DNA from: Olavius algarvensis associated proteobacterium Delta 3
GTDB lineage: Bacteria > Desulfobacterota > Desulfobacteria > Desulfobacterales > CAFBRK01
Length of the DNA: 64,000 bases
Direction of reading: 5' to 3'
NCBI GenBank assembly: GCA_903231505.1
Contig: CAFBRK010000283.1
Span: 158,470 to 222,469 of the forward strand
This document shows, piece by piece, positions 8,654-16,050 of the stretch; position 1 is the first letter of the stretch; each line of letters begins with the position of its first letter. The notes below the pieces were generated by a model, which was given only the letters and a program-made list of their open reading frames with translations, was not told the DNA's origin and did not search any database. The position numbers and the translations under genes were made by a program.

Positions 8654-10339
8654 TTAGAGGGGAACCACGCGATTCCGCCCGCTTTTCTTGGCTTCGTAAA
8701 GTGCCTCGTCAGCTTTCTGAATGAGTGCCTCCTCACCCGTTCCGTGTTGGGGAAAGGACGACACGCCCACACTGATCGTTATCTTGATCCTCTTGCCCTC
8801 CGGGGAAAACGGTTCTTTTTCCACACAGGCCCGGATCCGTTCAGCCGCCTGTACGGCCTCCTCCATCGGTGTTTCCGGCAGCATAATAATAAACTCCTCA
8901 CCCCCGTATCGGGCCACGTAATCACAGCTGCGAACGGACGATTTGAAAATGGAGGCCACTTTTCGCAGAACTTCATCCCCGGCAAGATGCCCGAAGTTGT
9001 CGTTGAATTGTTTGAAACGGTCGATATCCAGCATCAGGATGCCGAATTCATGCTGGTGGCGTTCGGATCTGGCCAGCTCATTGACCAAGGTCTCATGGAG
9101 GTGCTCACGATTGAACAGGCCGGTGAGACTGTCTGTAACGGACAATTCCCTAAGTTCGATATTTCGTTCTTCCAACGCCTGGTTTACGGCGGCGAGCTTG
9201 TCCCGCCCCTGGCGAAGGCGCTCCACCATATAATTGAATACGCTGGTCATGAATCCCAGTTCGCCGCCGGTGACCGGCGGGAGGCTTACCTCAAGGTCGC
9301 CCGAAGCCACCTTATCGGCCCCCTGAATCAGGCGGTTGAGAGGGCCGACGATGGTCAGGCCCAAAAGATAGGCGGACAGCCCTACCAACAGGAGGATCCC
9401 GGCAACGAAGGCGATGGTAATGTTGCGAAGGTGAAAAATTTCGGCGTAGGCCTTGTCTCTCTCCAACTCCGCAATGATTCCCCAACCGGCCTGGGGAATC
9501 TTGTTCAACGCGCCGATCACATCGATATTCCTGTAATTGCTGAACTCCATAACGATCGCCTCGAGGGCAAAGAGCCGATTTGTGGTTTTTGGAGAGAGGC
9601 GTGTCTCCATAAAGCCCGCGTCGAGCCGTTGGGTTCCCACCAACAAGGCGCCCTCGGGGCTGATGACGTATAGATGTCCCGTATCCTGGAAGTTATAATT
9701 GTCGAGAATTTTTTGAAGGGTCCGGAAGTTCAGCTTTGCCGCCAACACCCCCAGAAGTCGACCACGTGCGCTGACAATGGGTGCCGCCACCATCATGACA
9801 CCTGTTTTGTGGAATTCATCCCAGACCGGCGTCCCGATAATGGGAGTGCCGGAATTGGCTCTCTTGAGCCAGTCTCCGGGCAAGTGCACCGCTGTTTTTC
9901 CCATGGCGCTGGAAGCCACAATGTTTTCATTTCTATCCACGACCATGAGTTCTTCATAATCGACAAACTTCTTCCTGACCGATCGTAAATAGTCGGTGAT
10001 ATGCCGCCGGGCGGTCTTCCGTTGATCCTTTGAAGATTTTTTACGGAGCATCGTCTCCAGGTTCTTGGAGACCACGAAGGAACTGGAAAAGACCCGGATA
10101 TCGTACAATCTCTCCTTCAACCATAAATCAATCTCACGGGACGTATGGGAAGTGACACTCTGGAGTTCCTGGTTAATCTTTTCAGTTAAAAACCGCTGGT
10201 TATTAATATAGGAGAGCCACCCCATGGCCAAGGATGGAATCAGCGTGGAAATGAGGGCGAAGATAATAATTTTACTTCGGATGCTCTGGAAGCCGAACTT
10301 ATTCAGAAACCCGCTTGTGGATACTTCCCAGGACGCCAA
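8654..10339 (-). CDS. Membrane-bound diguanylate cyclase (Cache sensor, HAMP, GGDEF)
   Basis: 561 residues. TM1 about 23-45, a periplasmic double-Cache-like sensor about 46-305, TM2 about 308-330, HAMP about 330-385, a short coil, then GGDEF about 395-561. The catalytic motif is GGEEF near residue 480, so cyclic di-GMP synthesis is expected. The inhibitory I-site RxxD is present (RSCD, five residues upstream). The start codon is TTG, chosen because AAAAAAGGAGG lies directly upstream with six-base spacing. It stands alone, convergent with the lipoprotein gene. Confidence 0.92.
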   Translation of the reverse strand: MASWEVSTSGFLNKFGFQSIRSKIIIFALISTLIPSLAMGWLSYINNQRFLTEKINQELQSVTSHTSREIDLWLKERLYDIRVFSSSFVVSKNLETMLRKKSSKDQRKTARRHITDYLRSVRKKFVDYEELMVVDRNENIVASSAMGKTAVHLPGDWLKRANSGTPIIGTPVWDEFHKTGVMMVAAPIVSARGRLLGVLAAKLNFRTLQKILDNYNFQDTGHLYVISPEGALLVGTQRLDAGFMETRLSPKTTNRLFALEAIVMEFSNYRNIDVIGALNKIPQAGWGIIAELERDKAYAEIFHLRNITIAFVAGILLLVGLSAYLLGLTIVGPLNRLIQGADKVASGDLEVSLPPVTGGELGFMTSVFNYMVERLRQGRDKLAAVNQALEERNIELRELSVTDSLTGLFNREHLHETLVNELARSERHQHEFGILMLDIDRFKQFNDNFGHLAGDEVLRKVASIFKSSVRSCDYVARYGGEEFIIMLPETPMEEAVQAAERIRACVEKEPFSPEGKRIKITISVGVSSFPQHGTGEEALIQKADEALYEAKKSGRNRVVPL

Positions 10340-10435
10340 TGGCTACCTCCTTTTTTGTCATATGAAGGTACTGACGATGTTACGGGTATCCGATGGCAAC
10401 CGTGGCAACATATGTGGCATTACAGGGCTACCCCG

Positions 10436-10536
10436 GACATTGCATCGCAGCCCGATGCGTCAGTATTCACGCTAAGGCACCGATATTTTTTCTTTTAAGA
10501 CATTTGCTGAATAGATTTCATGCAATCGTCGGGTTA
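10436..10536. repeat. Long palindromic repeat element, partial copy 2
   Basis: Matches the distal half of the copy at 6632-6878: GCATCGCAGCCCGATGCGTC, GGCACCGAT, TTTCTTTTAAGACAT, and AGATTTCATGCAA up to the final TCGGGTTA. The proximal palindrome is absent. As in copy 1, the last bases give the stop codon (TAA) of the neighbouring minus-strand gene, here the GNAT gene. Confidence 0.75.
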
Positions 10537-10956
10537 CATCTCTGAGCGGACCATCCGGAAGTGAAGGATGCCGGCTTCCTCAAATCGATCCCCTTGTATA
10601 CTGAATCCATGTTCGCCATAGAAATCCGCGAGATGGGTCTGGGCATGAATCCGGAACTTGTAGATACCATTTTTCCGTACCACATCCATCATGTAATCGA
10701 CCAGCTGGTGGCCGTATCCCTTTTTTCGATACTGTGGACGGATGGCCAGCCGTTCGAGTTTGGCAGTGTCTTGCAGAAACCGGATGCGCCCGGCAGCCAC
10801 CGGCTCTTCATCGATTTCACCCAGGACATGCACGGATGAAAGCTCGTATTCGTCGATTTCTTCCCCATAGGGGACGGCCTGTTCCTCCATGAACACGATG
10901 CCCCGTACGATAAATACCTTGATCAGATCAGAATAGGTGGCCGCCAGTCGAAACAT
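10534..10956 (-). CDS. GNAT family N-acetyltransferase
   Basis: 140 residues from the ATG at 10956, one base after the TGA of the upstream SnoaL-like gene. A longer frame exists but would overlap that gene, so coupled translation from 10956 is preferred. GNAT features: beta-strand VHVLGEID, the AAGRIRF segment, and the acetyl-CoA loop LERLAIRPQYRKKGYGHQLV (Q/RxxGxG/A type). Substrate unknown. Confidence 0.85.
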   Translation of the reverse strand: MFRLAATYSDLIKVFIVRGIVFMEEQAVPYGEEIDEYELSSVHVLGEIDEEPVAAGRIRFLQDTAKLERLAIRPQYRKKGYGHQLVDYMMDVVRKNGIYKFRIHAQTHLADFYGEHGFSIQGDRFEEAGILHFRMVRSEM

Positions 10957-10957
10957 A

Positions 10958-11305
10958 TCAGAATTTTTCGGTGCTTTTGAAAAAATCGGTGATGTCGGTA
11001 ATCGTCCCGCCATCCATGCGGATCAGGGTGACACCTTCATTTTCATAGGGTCTCTTGTCCCGGTCGGATCCCTTATTCCGCCAGTGAACGGCCGTCCATT
11101 TGCCCTGTGAAATAGCCCGCACCACCTCGAAATGGAGCTCCGGGAACCTGCGAAAAAGGGCCTTGAAAAATGTCGCGATACGATTCCGCCCCGTGATCAA
11201 CGGTGTTTTGGGGAAATCGAGCGTCGCCGTTTCGCTCAGCACCAGCGGCATTTCCTTGAAATCCCGTGCGTTGATAATATCAAATAGTCTTGCGGCATGC
11301 ATCAT
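10958..11305 (-). CDS. SnoaL/NTF2-like protein
   Basis: 115 residues forming a compact alpha+beta cone-like sequence (helical ARLFDIINARDF, TARGRN-type segment TPLITGRNRIATFF, strands AISQGKWTAVHW and EGVTLIRMDGGTITDITDFF). This family includes small-molecule isomerases, hydrolases and non-catalytic binders; no catalytic residues can be named. AGGA lies about 11 bases upstream of the ATG. Translationally coupled to the GNAT gene. Confidence 0.7.
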   Translation of the reverse strand: MMHAARLFDIINARDFKEMPLVLSETATLDFPKTPLITGRNRIATFFKALFRRFPELHFEVVRAISQGKWTAVHWRNKGSDRDKRPYENEGVTLIRMDGGTITDITDFFKSTEKF

Positions 11306-11534
11306 GATCGTTTCCTGCCTGGAGTCTTGGAAAAGTCTTCACATTCGAGACGATCAATCCTGGATCGGCCTTTTTATAAGAAAACATCCGGACACACAAG
11401 GTCTTGCATCTTATGCAGGATGTTTGGCACAATCCATGTCGAAGTGTCAATAAACGTCCCGGGCCGATACCACACGGGGTATTCATCGGGGAAGACCCGT
11501 CATATCGGTCCGGATCTTTGCAAAGGGGGCACAT

Positions 11535-12368
11535 ATGCGGTGGAGACAGTTTTTCACACCGATAAAGGCGTTCAATGTGGGAGAGGCTCGGGAGTACATC
11601 GCCGGCCGCAATCCCGAGGATGTGACCATTCTGGATGTTCGCCAGCCAAAGGAGTATCGGAAAGGGCATCTTCCGGGAGCGAAGCTGATCCCTCTTCCGG
11701 AGTTGGGTGACCGCTTCCACGAAGTCGATCCGAATAAACCGGCGATTGTGTACTGAGCCGTCGGCGGCCGCAGCCGGGTGGCTGTGCAAATGATGCAGGA
11801 TAATGGGTTTCGGGACGTCTACAATCTTTCAGGCGGTATCAAGGCGTGGAACGGTGAAACCGCTGTGGGACCGGCGGAGCAAGGGCTGTCGCTGTTTGAA
11901 GGCCGCATGTCGCCGGAAGAAAGTCTGCTCGTCGCGTTTTCCCTGGAGCAGGGGCTTCGGGATTTCTACCTTTTGATGCTGCCGAAAGTGACCTCCGACG
12001 ATGTTGCTGACATTTTCCAACGCCTGGCCAACATCGAAATCAAACACCAGGATCGCATTTTCAAGGAATACGTAAATGTCATCGGCCGAGCCATCTCCCG
12101 TCAGGATTTCGAACAGCGTACGATGAAAGGTGTCATCGAGGGGGGGATGACCACGGAGGACTACCTGGCGATGTTCAATCCACATCTGAACTCGCCCGGT
12201 GATGTCATCAGTCTGGCCATGTCCATTGAAGCCCAGGCGCTCGATTTATACCAGCGCGCCGCAGGGACGGCCGACATTGCCCGGACAAAAAGTCTTTTAA
12301 TGGACATTGCCGGCGAAGAGCGGGGTCACCTCAATCAGCTCGCGGAGCTGATGGATCGCATATCATGA
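11535..12368 (+). CDS. Rhodanese-ferritin-like fusion selenoprotein (UGA = selenocysteine at residue 74)
   Basis: 277 residues if the in-frame TGA at 11754-11756 is decoded. Upstream is the first part of a rhodanese domain (ILDVRQPKEYRKGHLPGAKL); the TGA falls exactly where the catalytic Cys belongs (AIVY-U-AVGGRSRVA, the CxxGxRS loop). The same frame continues to YNLSGGIKAWNGE and then a ferritin/rubrerythrin-like four-helix domain about 115-277 with candidate di-iron ligands in FSLEQGLRDFY, NIEIKHQD, SIEAQALDLY and GEERGHLNQL. A stem-loop starts immediately after the TGA (11757-11782). AAAGGGGG precedes the ATG. A sulfur- or selenium-transferring protein is expected. The alternative, a nonsense mutation of TGC, is less likely given the conserved downstream frame. 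Confidence 0.82.
11757..11782 (+). promoter_or_regulatory. Candidate bacterial SECIS stem-loop
   Basis: Directly after the UGA: GCCG and UC pair with the segment ending GGGUGGC, then GGC pairs with GCC, giving about nine pairs (two G-U) with one bulged G and a seven-base loop GGCCGCA. Bacterial SECIS elements lie inside the coding region just after UGA and vary in sequence, so position and stability are the evidence, not a consensus. Confidence 0.55.
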
Positions 12369-12406
12369 CATCCTTTGGGGATATCTTTTCAGTGAAGGGA
12401 GACTAA

Positions 12407-13519
12407 ATGGGCTCATATCTCGTATTGGTCGGCGGCGGGCACGCGCACATGATGACGTTATCGAAAATCCATGAATTTGTGTCCCGCGGACACCGGGTGA
12501 CCGTCATCGGGCCCTCGGCCTATCACTACTACTCCGGGATGGGCCCGGGCATGCTCAGCGAGATATACACCCCGGAGGAGATCCGTTTTGCCACAGAGCA
12601 CGTGGTTGTCAAGCAGGGTGGCACGTTTGTTCGGGGCAAGGTGACCCACATCGATCCCGGCAAGCGCCTCATCTTTTCAGACACCGGGCAACGCGTCTCC
12701 TATGACGTATTATCATTCAATTCCGGCAGCTTTGTCCCCAGAGACAGCATCAGCGACGGGGATTCGGATATTTACACGGCCAAGCCCATCGAAAGGCTCC
12801 TGGAAGCCCAGAAACGGCTGCTTGCCCTTTGCAACGAAAAGCGGGTGACGGTTGGCGTTGTCGGCGGCGGGGCCGCCGCTGTGGAATTGGCCGGGAATGC
12901 CTGGCGACTGATCACACGCAACGGGAGCGAAGCACACCGGGTGGTTCTGTTTACCGGCAATGAGATTCTTGAGCGCTTTCCAGAAAAAGTCCGCAGGGCA
13001 GGGCGCCGGTCCCTGAGCCGTCGGGGGATCCGGATACATGAAAACAGCACCGTATCCCGCGTCTCCGCCGGAGAGATCGGCCTGCGATCCGGGAAGACCT
13101 ATCCGGTGGACGTCATCTTTTTAGCGGTGGGCGTAACGCCCTCGGAGATATTTGCCAGATCGAATCTACCGGTCGGGCCGGACGGTGGATTGAACGTCAA
13201 TGAATTCCTCCAGTGTACGGAGTATCCGAAAATATTCGGGGGCGGGGACTGTATCTATTTCGAGCCGCGTCCCCTCGAAAAAGTGGGGGTTTATGCGGTT
13301 CGGCAGAACCCGGTTCTGTACCGCAACCTGATGGCATCCCTGGAAAACGGCCCGCTCATGCCGTTCGATCCCGGAGGGGATTATCTTCTCATTTTCAACA
13401 TGGGAGACGGGACCGGGATATTCTACAAGAAAGGTGTTCTTCTCGGTGGTCGCCTGGCGTTCCGGATCAAGGACACCCTTGATCGGCGGTTTATGCGGAA
13501 GTTTCAATCCCTGGAATAG
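12407..13519 (+). CDS. FAD/NAD-dependent oxidoreductase of the SelD-N-terminal type
   Basis: 370 residues. FAD-binding Rossmann motif at the start with the unusual VGGGHAH signature, a second nucleotide-binding GxGxxG-type motif VGVVGGGAAAVELAG about 145-160, and a late FGGGDC segment. The VGGGHAH form is characteristic of the NDH-2-like domain found either fused N-terminally to selenide,water dikinase (SelD) or as a separate protein near it. Here there is no SelD domain. It follows the selenoprotein by 38 bp with its own GAAGGGAG ribosome site, so it is probably in the same operon. Role inferred: reduction of selenium or sulfur species. Confidence 0.8.
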   Translation: MGSYLVLVGGGHAHMMTLSKIHEFVSRGHRVTVIGPSAYHYYSGMGPGMLSEIYTPEEIRFATEHVVVKQGGTFVRGKVTHIDPGKRLIFSDTGQRVSYDVLSFNSGSFVPRDSISDGDSDIYTAKPIERLLEAQKRLLALCNEKRVTVGVVGGGAAAVELAGNAWRLITRNGSEAHRVVLFTGNEILERFPEKVRRAGRRSLSRRGIRIHENSTVSRVSAGEIGLRSGKTYPVDVIFLAVGVTPSEIFARSNLPVGPDGGLNVNEFLQCTEYPKIFGGGDCIYFEPRPLEKVGVYAVRQNPVLYRNLMASLENGPLMPFDPGGDYLLIFNMGDGTGIFYKKGVLLGGRLAFRIKDTLDRRFMRKFQSLE

Positions 13520-13584
13520 ATGGACGGCACCGCGGGTCGCATCAAAACGATGTCGCTTTGAGCTTGTAAAGAGGGGGGTTTCCC

Positions 13585-13649
13585 GGTTTGCCGGTTATCC
13601 AGTTTGCCAATAAGAACCGTTAACCGGCAAACTGGCCAACCGGCAAACC
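13585..13649. terminator. Long hairpin between convergent genes, probable terminator
   Basis: Arms 13585-13608 and 13626-13649 are 24 bases each with 22 pairs; the loop is 17 bases. On the plus strand it is followed by TTATTTTTTCT, suiting termination of the selenoprotein/flavoprotein operon. The T-rich stretch overlaps the end of the opposing gene. Confidence 0.75.
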
Positions 13650-14798
13650 TTATTTTTTCTGCATCTGACTGGCCGCGCACTCGTTTTTACCCAGATCGAG
13701 CACATCCTGCTGCTCCTCATCCACCTCCTTTAACCCCGCATTGATTTCACGAATCGTTGCGTACTCCTCCGGCTGCTTCCGTATATTGGATTTGATAAAG
13801 TCATAGAACACCGCTTCTTCCGTGATGCCGTAGATGTCTTTATTTATCTTTTTGACCTCGCCCATCGGAGCCATGAAAATCAGATTCTCATCGGCCTCTT
13901 TCCAGTCCATGTAATGGCCCGGCAGGACTTGTGTAGACTCCGGCAAGGGCTTCAGGATGCCCGTCATGGTATTGAAGAGCATTTGGGACCACGCTTCGGC
14001 CATTCCGCCGAGATCGGGTCGCCCGATGGAGTAGATAAATACCGTATCCCCTGTAATCAGATAGGTGTCGTCGATCAGATAACAGGTGCTGCCGGGCGTG
14101 TGCCCGGGGGTGTGCATGACCTTGACTTCGGGGCCTCCATCCGTGAAGGCATAGATATCACCGTCTTTTGCCGGGGTGTACGGGAAACGGGCCTCCTTGA
14201 AATCCGGTTCGGGTGCCATGATTTGGGCGCCGGTGGCCTGGCTCAGCGGCTGGCTGCCGGAGATGTAGTCGGCCTGGCGATGGGTCTCGAAGGTATGAAG
14301 GATGGCACAGCCACGTTCCTCCGCAAATGCCCGGTATGCCGCGATGCTCTTGGACGGGTCGAACAGCATCATTTCCTTGCCGAAAACCAGGCCGTAGCTG
14401 CAGGATGCCTTTCCCGGACGGCGAAACTGGAACAAATCATAGTCATTTCCGTCGTTGACACGGATAGGTGCCAGAAGATTACCCCAGGACACGATACCTT
14501 TTGTCAGATAGGCGATGTTGTCGTATCCGTGATTTTCAAGTATTTCGCCGACAAATTTTGCGGATCCCTCCTTGGCACAAACGATCTTTATCGGTTTTCC
14601 TTTGGGGACCCTGGCGACACTTTCCGATTCGTGTTCGATAAACTCCATGTAGGGCACATTGACCATATCAAACGGATAGGGCCCTTCGACTTTAAAGCGG
14701 CCGAATTCCTCATCGTTCCGCACATCCAGAAGCAGGAGATCTTCCTTGGTTGTCAGCCATTCGAAAAGATCCGCCGCATCATATGGTGTTACCGGCAT
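13650..14798 (-). CDS. Rhodanese plus persulfide-dioxygenase-like metallo-beta-lactamase-fold fusion
   Basis: 382 residues. Rhodanese domain about 1-112 with Cys74 in KIVCAKEG; MBL-fold domain about 115-345. The first metal motif is THRQADYISG, not HxHxDH: His173 is kept but the second His is Gln and the last is Tyr. His233 in HTPGHTPGS and Asp251 in LITGDTVF are kept, so the ETHE1-type 2-His-1-Asp iron site could still form. Known dioxygenase-rhodanese fusions that I recall place the rhodanese C-terminal; here it is N-terminal. AAAGGAGGGGG precedes the ATG. Likely substrate: glutathione or other low-molecular persulfide. Convergent with the selenoprotein operon. Confidence 0.8.
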   Translation of the reverse strand: MPVTPYDAADLFEWLTTKEDLLLLDVRNDEEFGRFKVEGPYPFDMVNVPYMEFIEHESESVARVPKGKPIKIVCAKEGSAKFVGEILENHGYDNIAYLTKGIVSWGNLLAPIRVNDGNDYDLFQFRRPGKASCSYGLVFGKEMMLFDPSKSIAAYRAFAEERGCAILHTFETHRQADYISGSQPLSQATGAQIMAPEPDFKEARFPYTPAKDGDIYAFTDGGPEVKVMHTPGHTPGSTCYLIDDTYLITGDTVFIYSIGRPDLGGMAEAWSQMLFNTMTGILKPLPESTQVLPGHYMDWKEADENLIFMAPMGEVKKINKDIYGITEEAVFYDFIKSNIRKQPEEYATIREINAGLKEVDEEQQDVLDLGKNECAASQMQKK

Positions 14799-14973
14799 AC
14801 CCCCTCCTTTCTTCTCTTCGAGATTCCGTCACCGGGAAAGCTCGTGATTATAAGTCAATCGTTTCCAAGATACACAATAATAATTACATCCGGCTGGGAC
14901 AAGGTGTTTCGGCCCGCCTGCCGGAAGATTTTTGGCCCCCTCGCGACACGCCGAAAAGAACCGGAGTCGACGT

Positions 14974-15840
14974 TCATCGGATAGCCACCAGCCAGGATAA
15001 ACACACCACAGTCATGGTCACACCCCAGGCCGTGCGCTGGTATGTTTGAGCCATTGTCCCGTCTATATAGCGGTGATACGCCAGGCAAAGCACCGTTCCG
15101 GCGAGAAAACCGAATAAATGGGCGGTGATATCGGAATGGGGACCGGTTCCCAGAAGCGCCAGTAGTCCCAGGCCGCCTGCGATGGGCAACCATGCCGGTT
15201 TATGCCGGTCCTGTTCCCGCCACCGATTCAGAAAAGAGTGGGCGGCCAGGATTCCGACAGCGCCGAATACGGCGGTAGACGCGCCGATGGAAATATGGGT
15301 CGTCTCCACAGCCCAGGCATTGAGCAGATTCCCGATAATTCCGGACAGCAGAATCATCAGCCAGCCGACGCCGGAGCCCATGATATTGCAGACCGCCGTT
15401 CCGAATATCGCCACGCCGGCGATATTTCCAGCGAGATGGAGAAAATCCGCGTGCAACAGGAGAGAGGTCACGGCCCGGTAGATCTCACCGTCGAGAATTC
15501 GCGATGCAATGGCACCGAAATCGTTTATGACTGTCGTGGACAGCCCGTTGCGATAGGTTCCGAGAAAGGCGGCCAGCAATAGCAGAGACACCCAGACGCC
15601 GGAGAAGGTCTTTTGGATTTGAGGCTCCCGCGGTGCATCCAGAATCGGGAGGTGGGGGTTTTCCCGGAGGTAATGGTCGATCAAGTCCATGGCCTCATCA
15701 TGGACATCTTCCGAAACCCAGATTTCCCACCCCCGGCGGGTTCGCCGAACCGTATAGGGCAGGCCGTAAGAGGTCAGTACAAGTCCATAGGTGTTGGCTT
15801 GATCGTCAGTCAGCTCACCGAAGAGCGCAATCATCTGCAT
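14974..15840 (-). CDS. Rhomboid family intramembrane serine protease
   Basis: 288 residues from the ATG at 15840; a longer frame begins upstream but its extra residues look non-coding. A soluble N-terminal part (about 1-85, starting MQMIALFGELTDDQAN) is followed by about six membrane helices. The catalytic Ser lies in GASTAVFG and the partner His in HSDITAHLFG; an LHADFLHLAGN segment matches the rhomboid HxxxHxxxN-type motif. Substrates unknown. Confidence 0.88.
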   Translation of the reverse strand: MQMIALFGELTDDQANTYGLVLTSYGLPYTVRRTRRGWEIWVSEDVHDEAMDLIDHYLRENPHLPILDAPREPQIQKTFSGVWVSLLLLAAFLGTYRNGLSTTVINDFGAIASRILDGEIYRAVTSLLLHADFLHLAGNIAGVAIFGTAVCNIMGSGVGWLMILLSGIIGNLLNAWAVETTHISIGASTAVFGAVGILAAHSFLNRWREQDRHKPAWLPIAGGLGLLALLGTGPHSDITAHLFGFLAGTVLCLAYHRYIDGTMAQTYQRTAWGVTMTVVCLSWLVAIR

Positions 15841-15987
15841 GGCCGGTTCACGCCCCCGTCTGCATCTATGATTCCATTGGATCAGGGCCCGGGATCGGAT
15901 TGAGAATATAACACTTCGAGTCCTTGTTGGCCAGAGTGAGTGCACTCCCGGGTTTCAAAATAGGGCCGATGCCGGGTCCGGGGAGAA

Positions 15988-16019
15988 AAAAGGGCGGCGG
16001 GGTTTCCCGCCGCCCTTTT
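15988..16019. terminator. Intrinsic terminator after dnaK
   Basis: Perfect 14-bp stem (AAAAGGGCGGCGGG / CCCGCCGCCCTTTT) with a GTTT loop, 32 bases downstream of the dnaK stop. Flanking A and T runs make it usable in both directions. Confidence 0.9.
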
Positions 16020-16050
16020 CAGGGTGGATAAAATTCAACCCGTGTCCGGG

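Noticed and set aside
8744..9673. 309-codon plus-strand frame
   Set aside because: Antisense to the diguanylate cyclase.
11535..11756. Annotation as a truncated 73-residue rhodanese
   Set aside because: The frame continues through the TGA with conserved rhodanese and ferritin-like sequence, so the selenoprotein reading is better.
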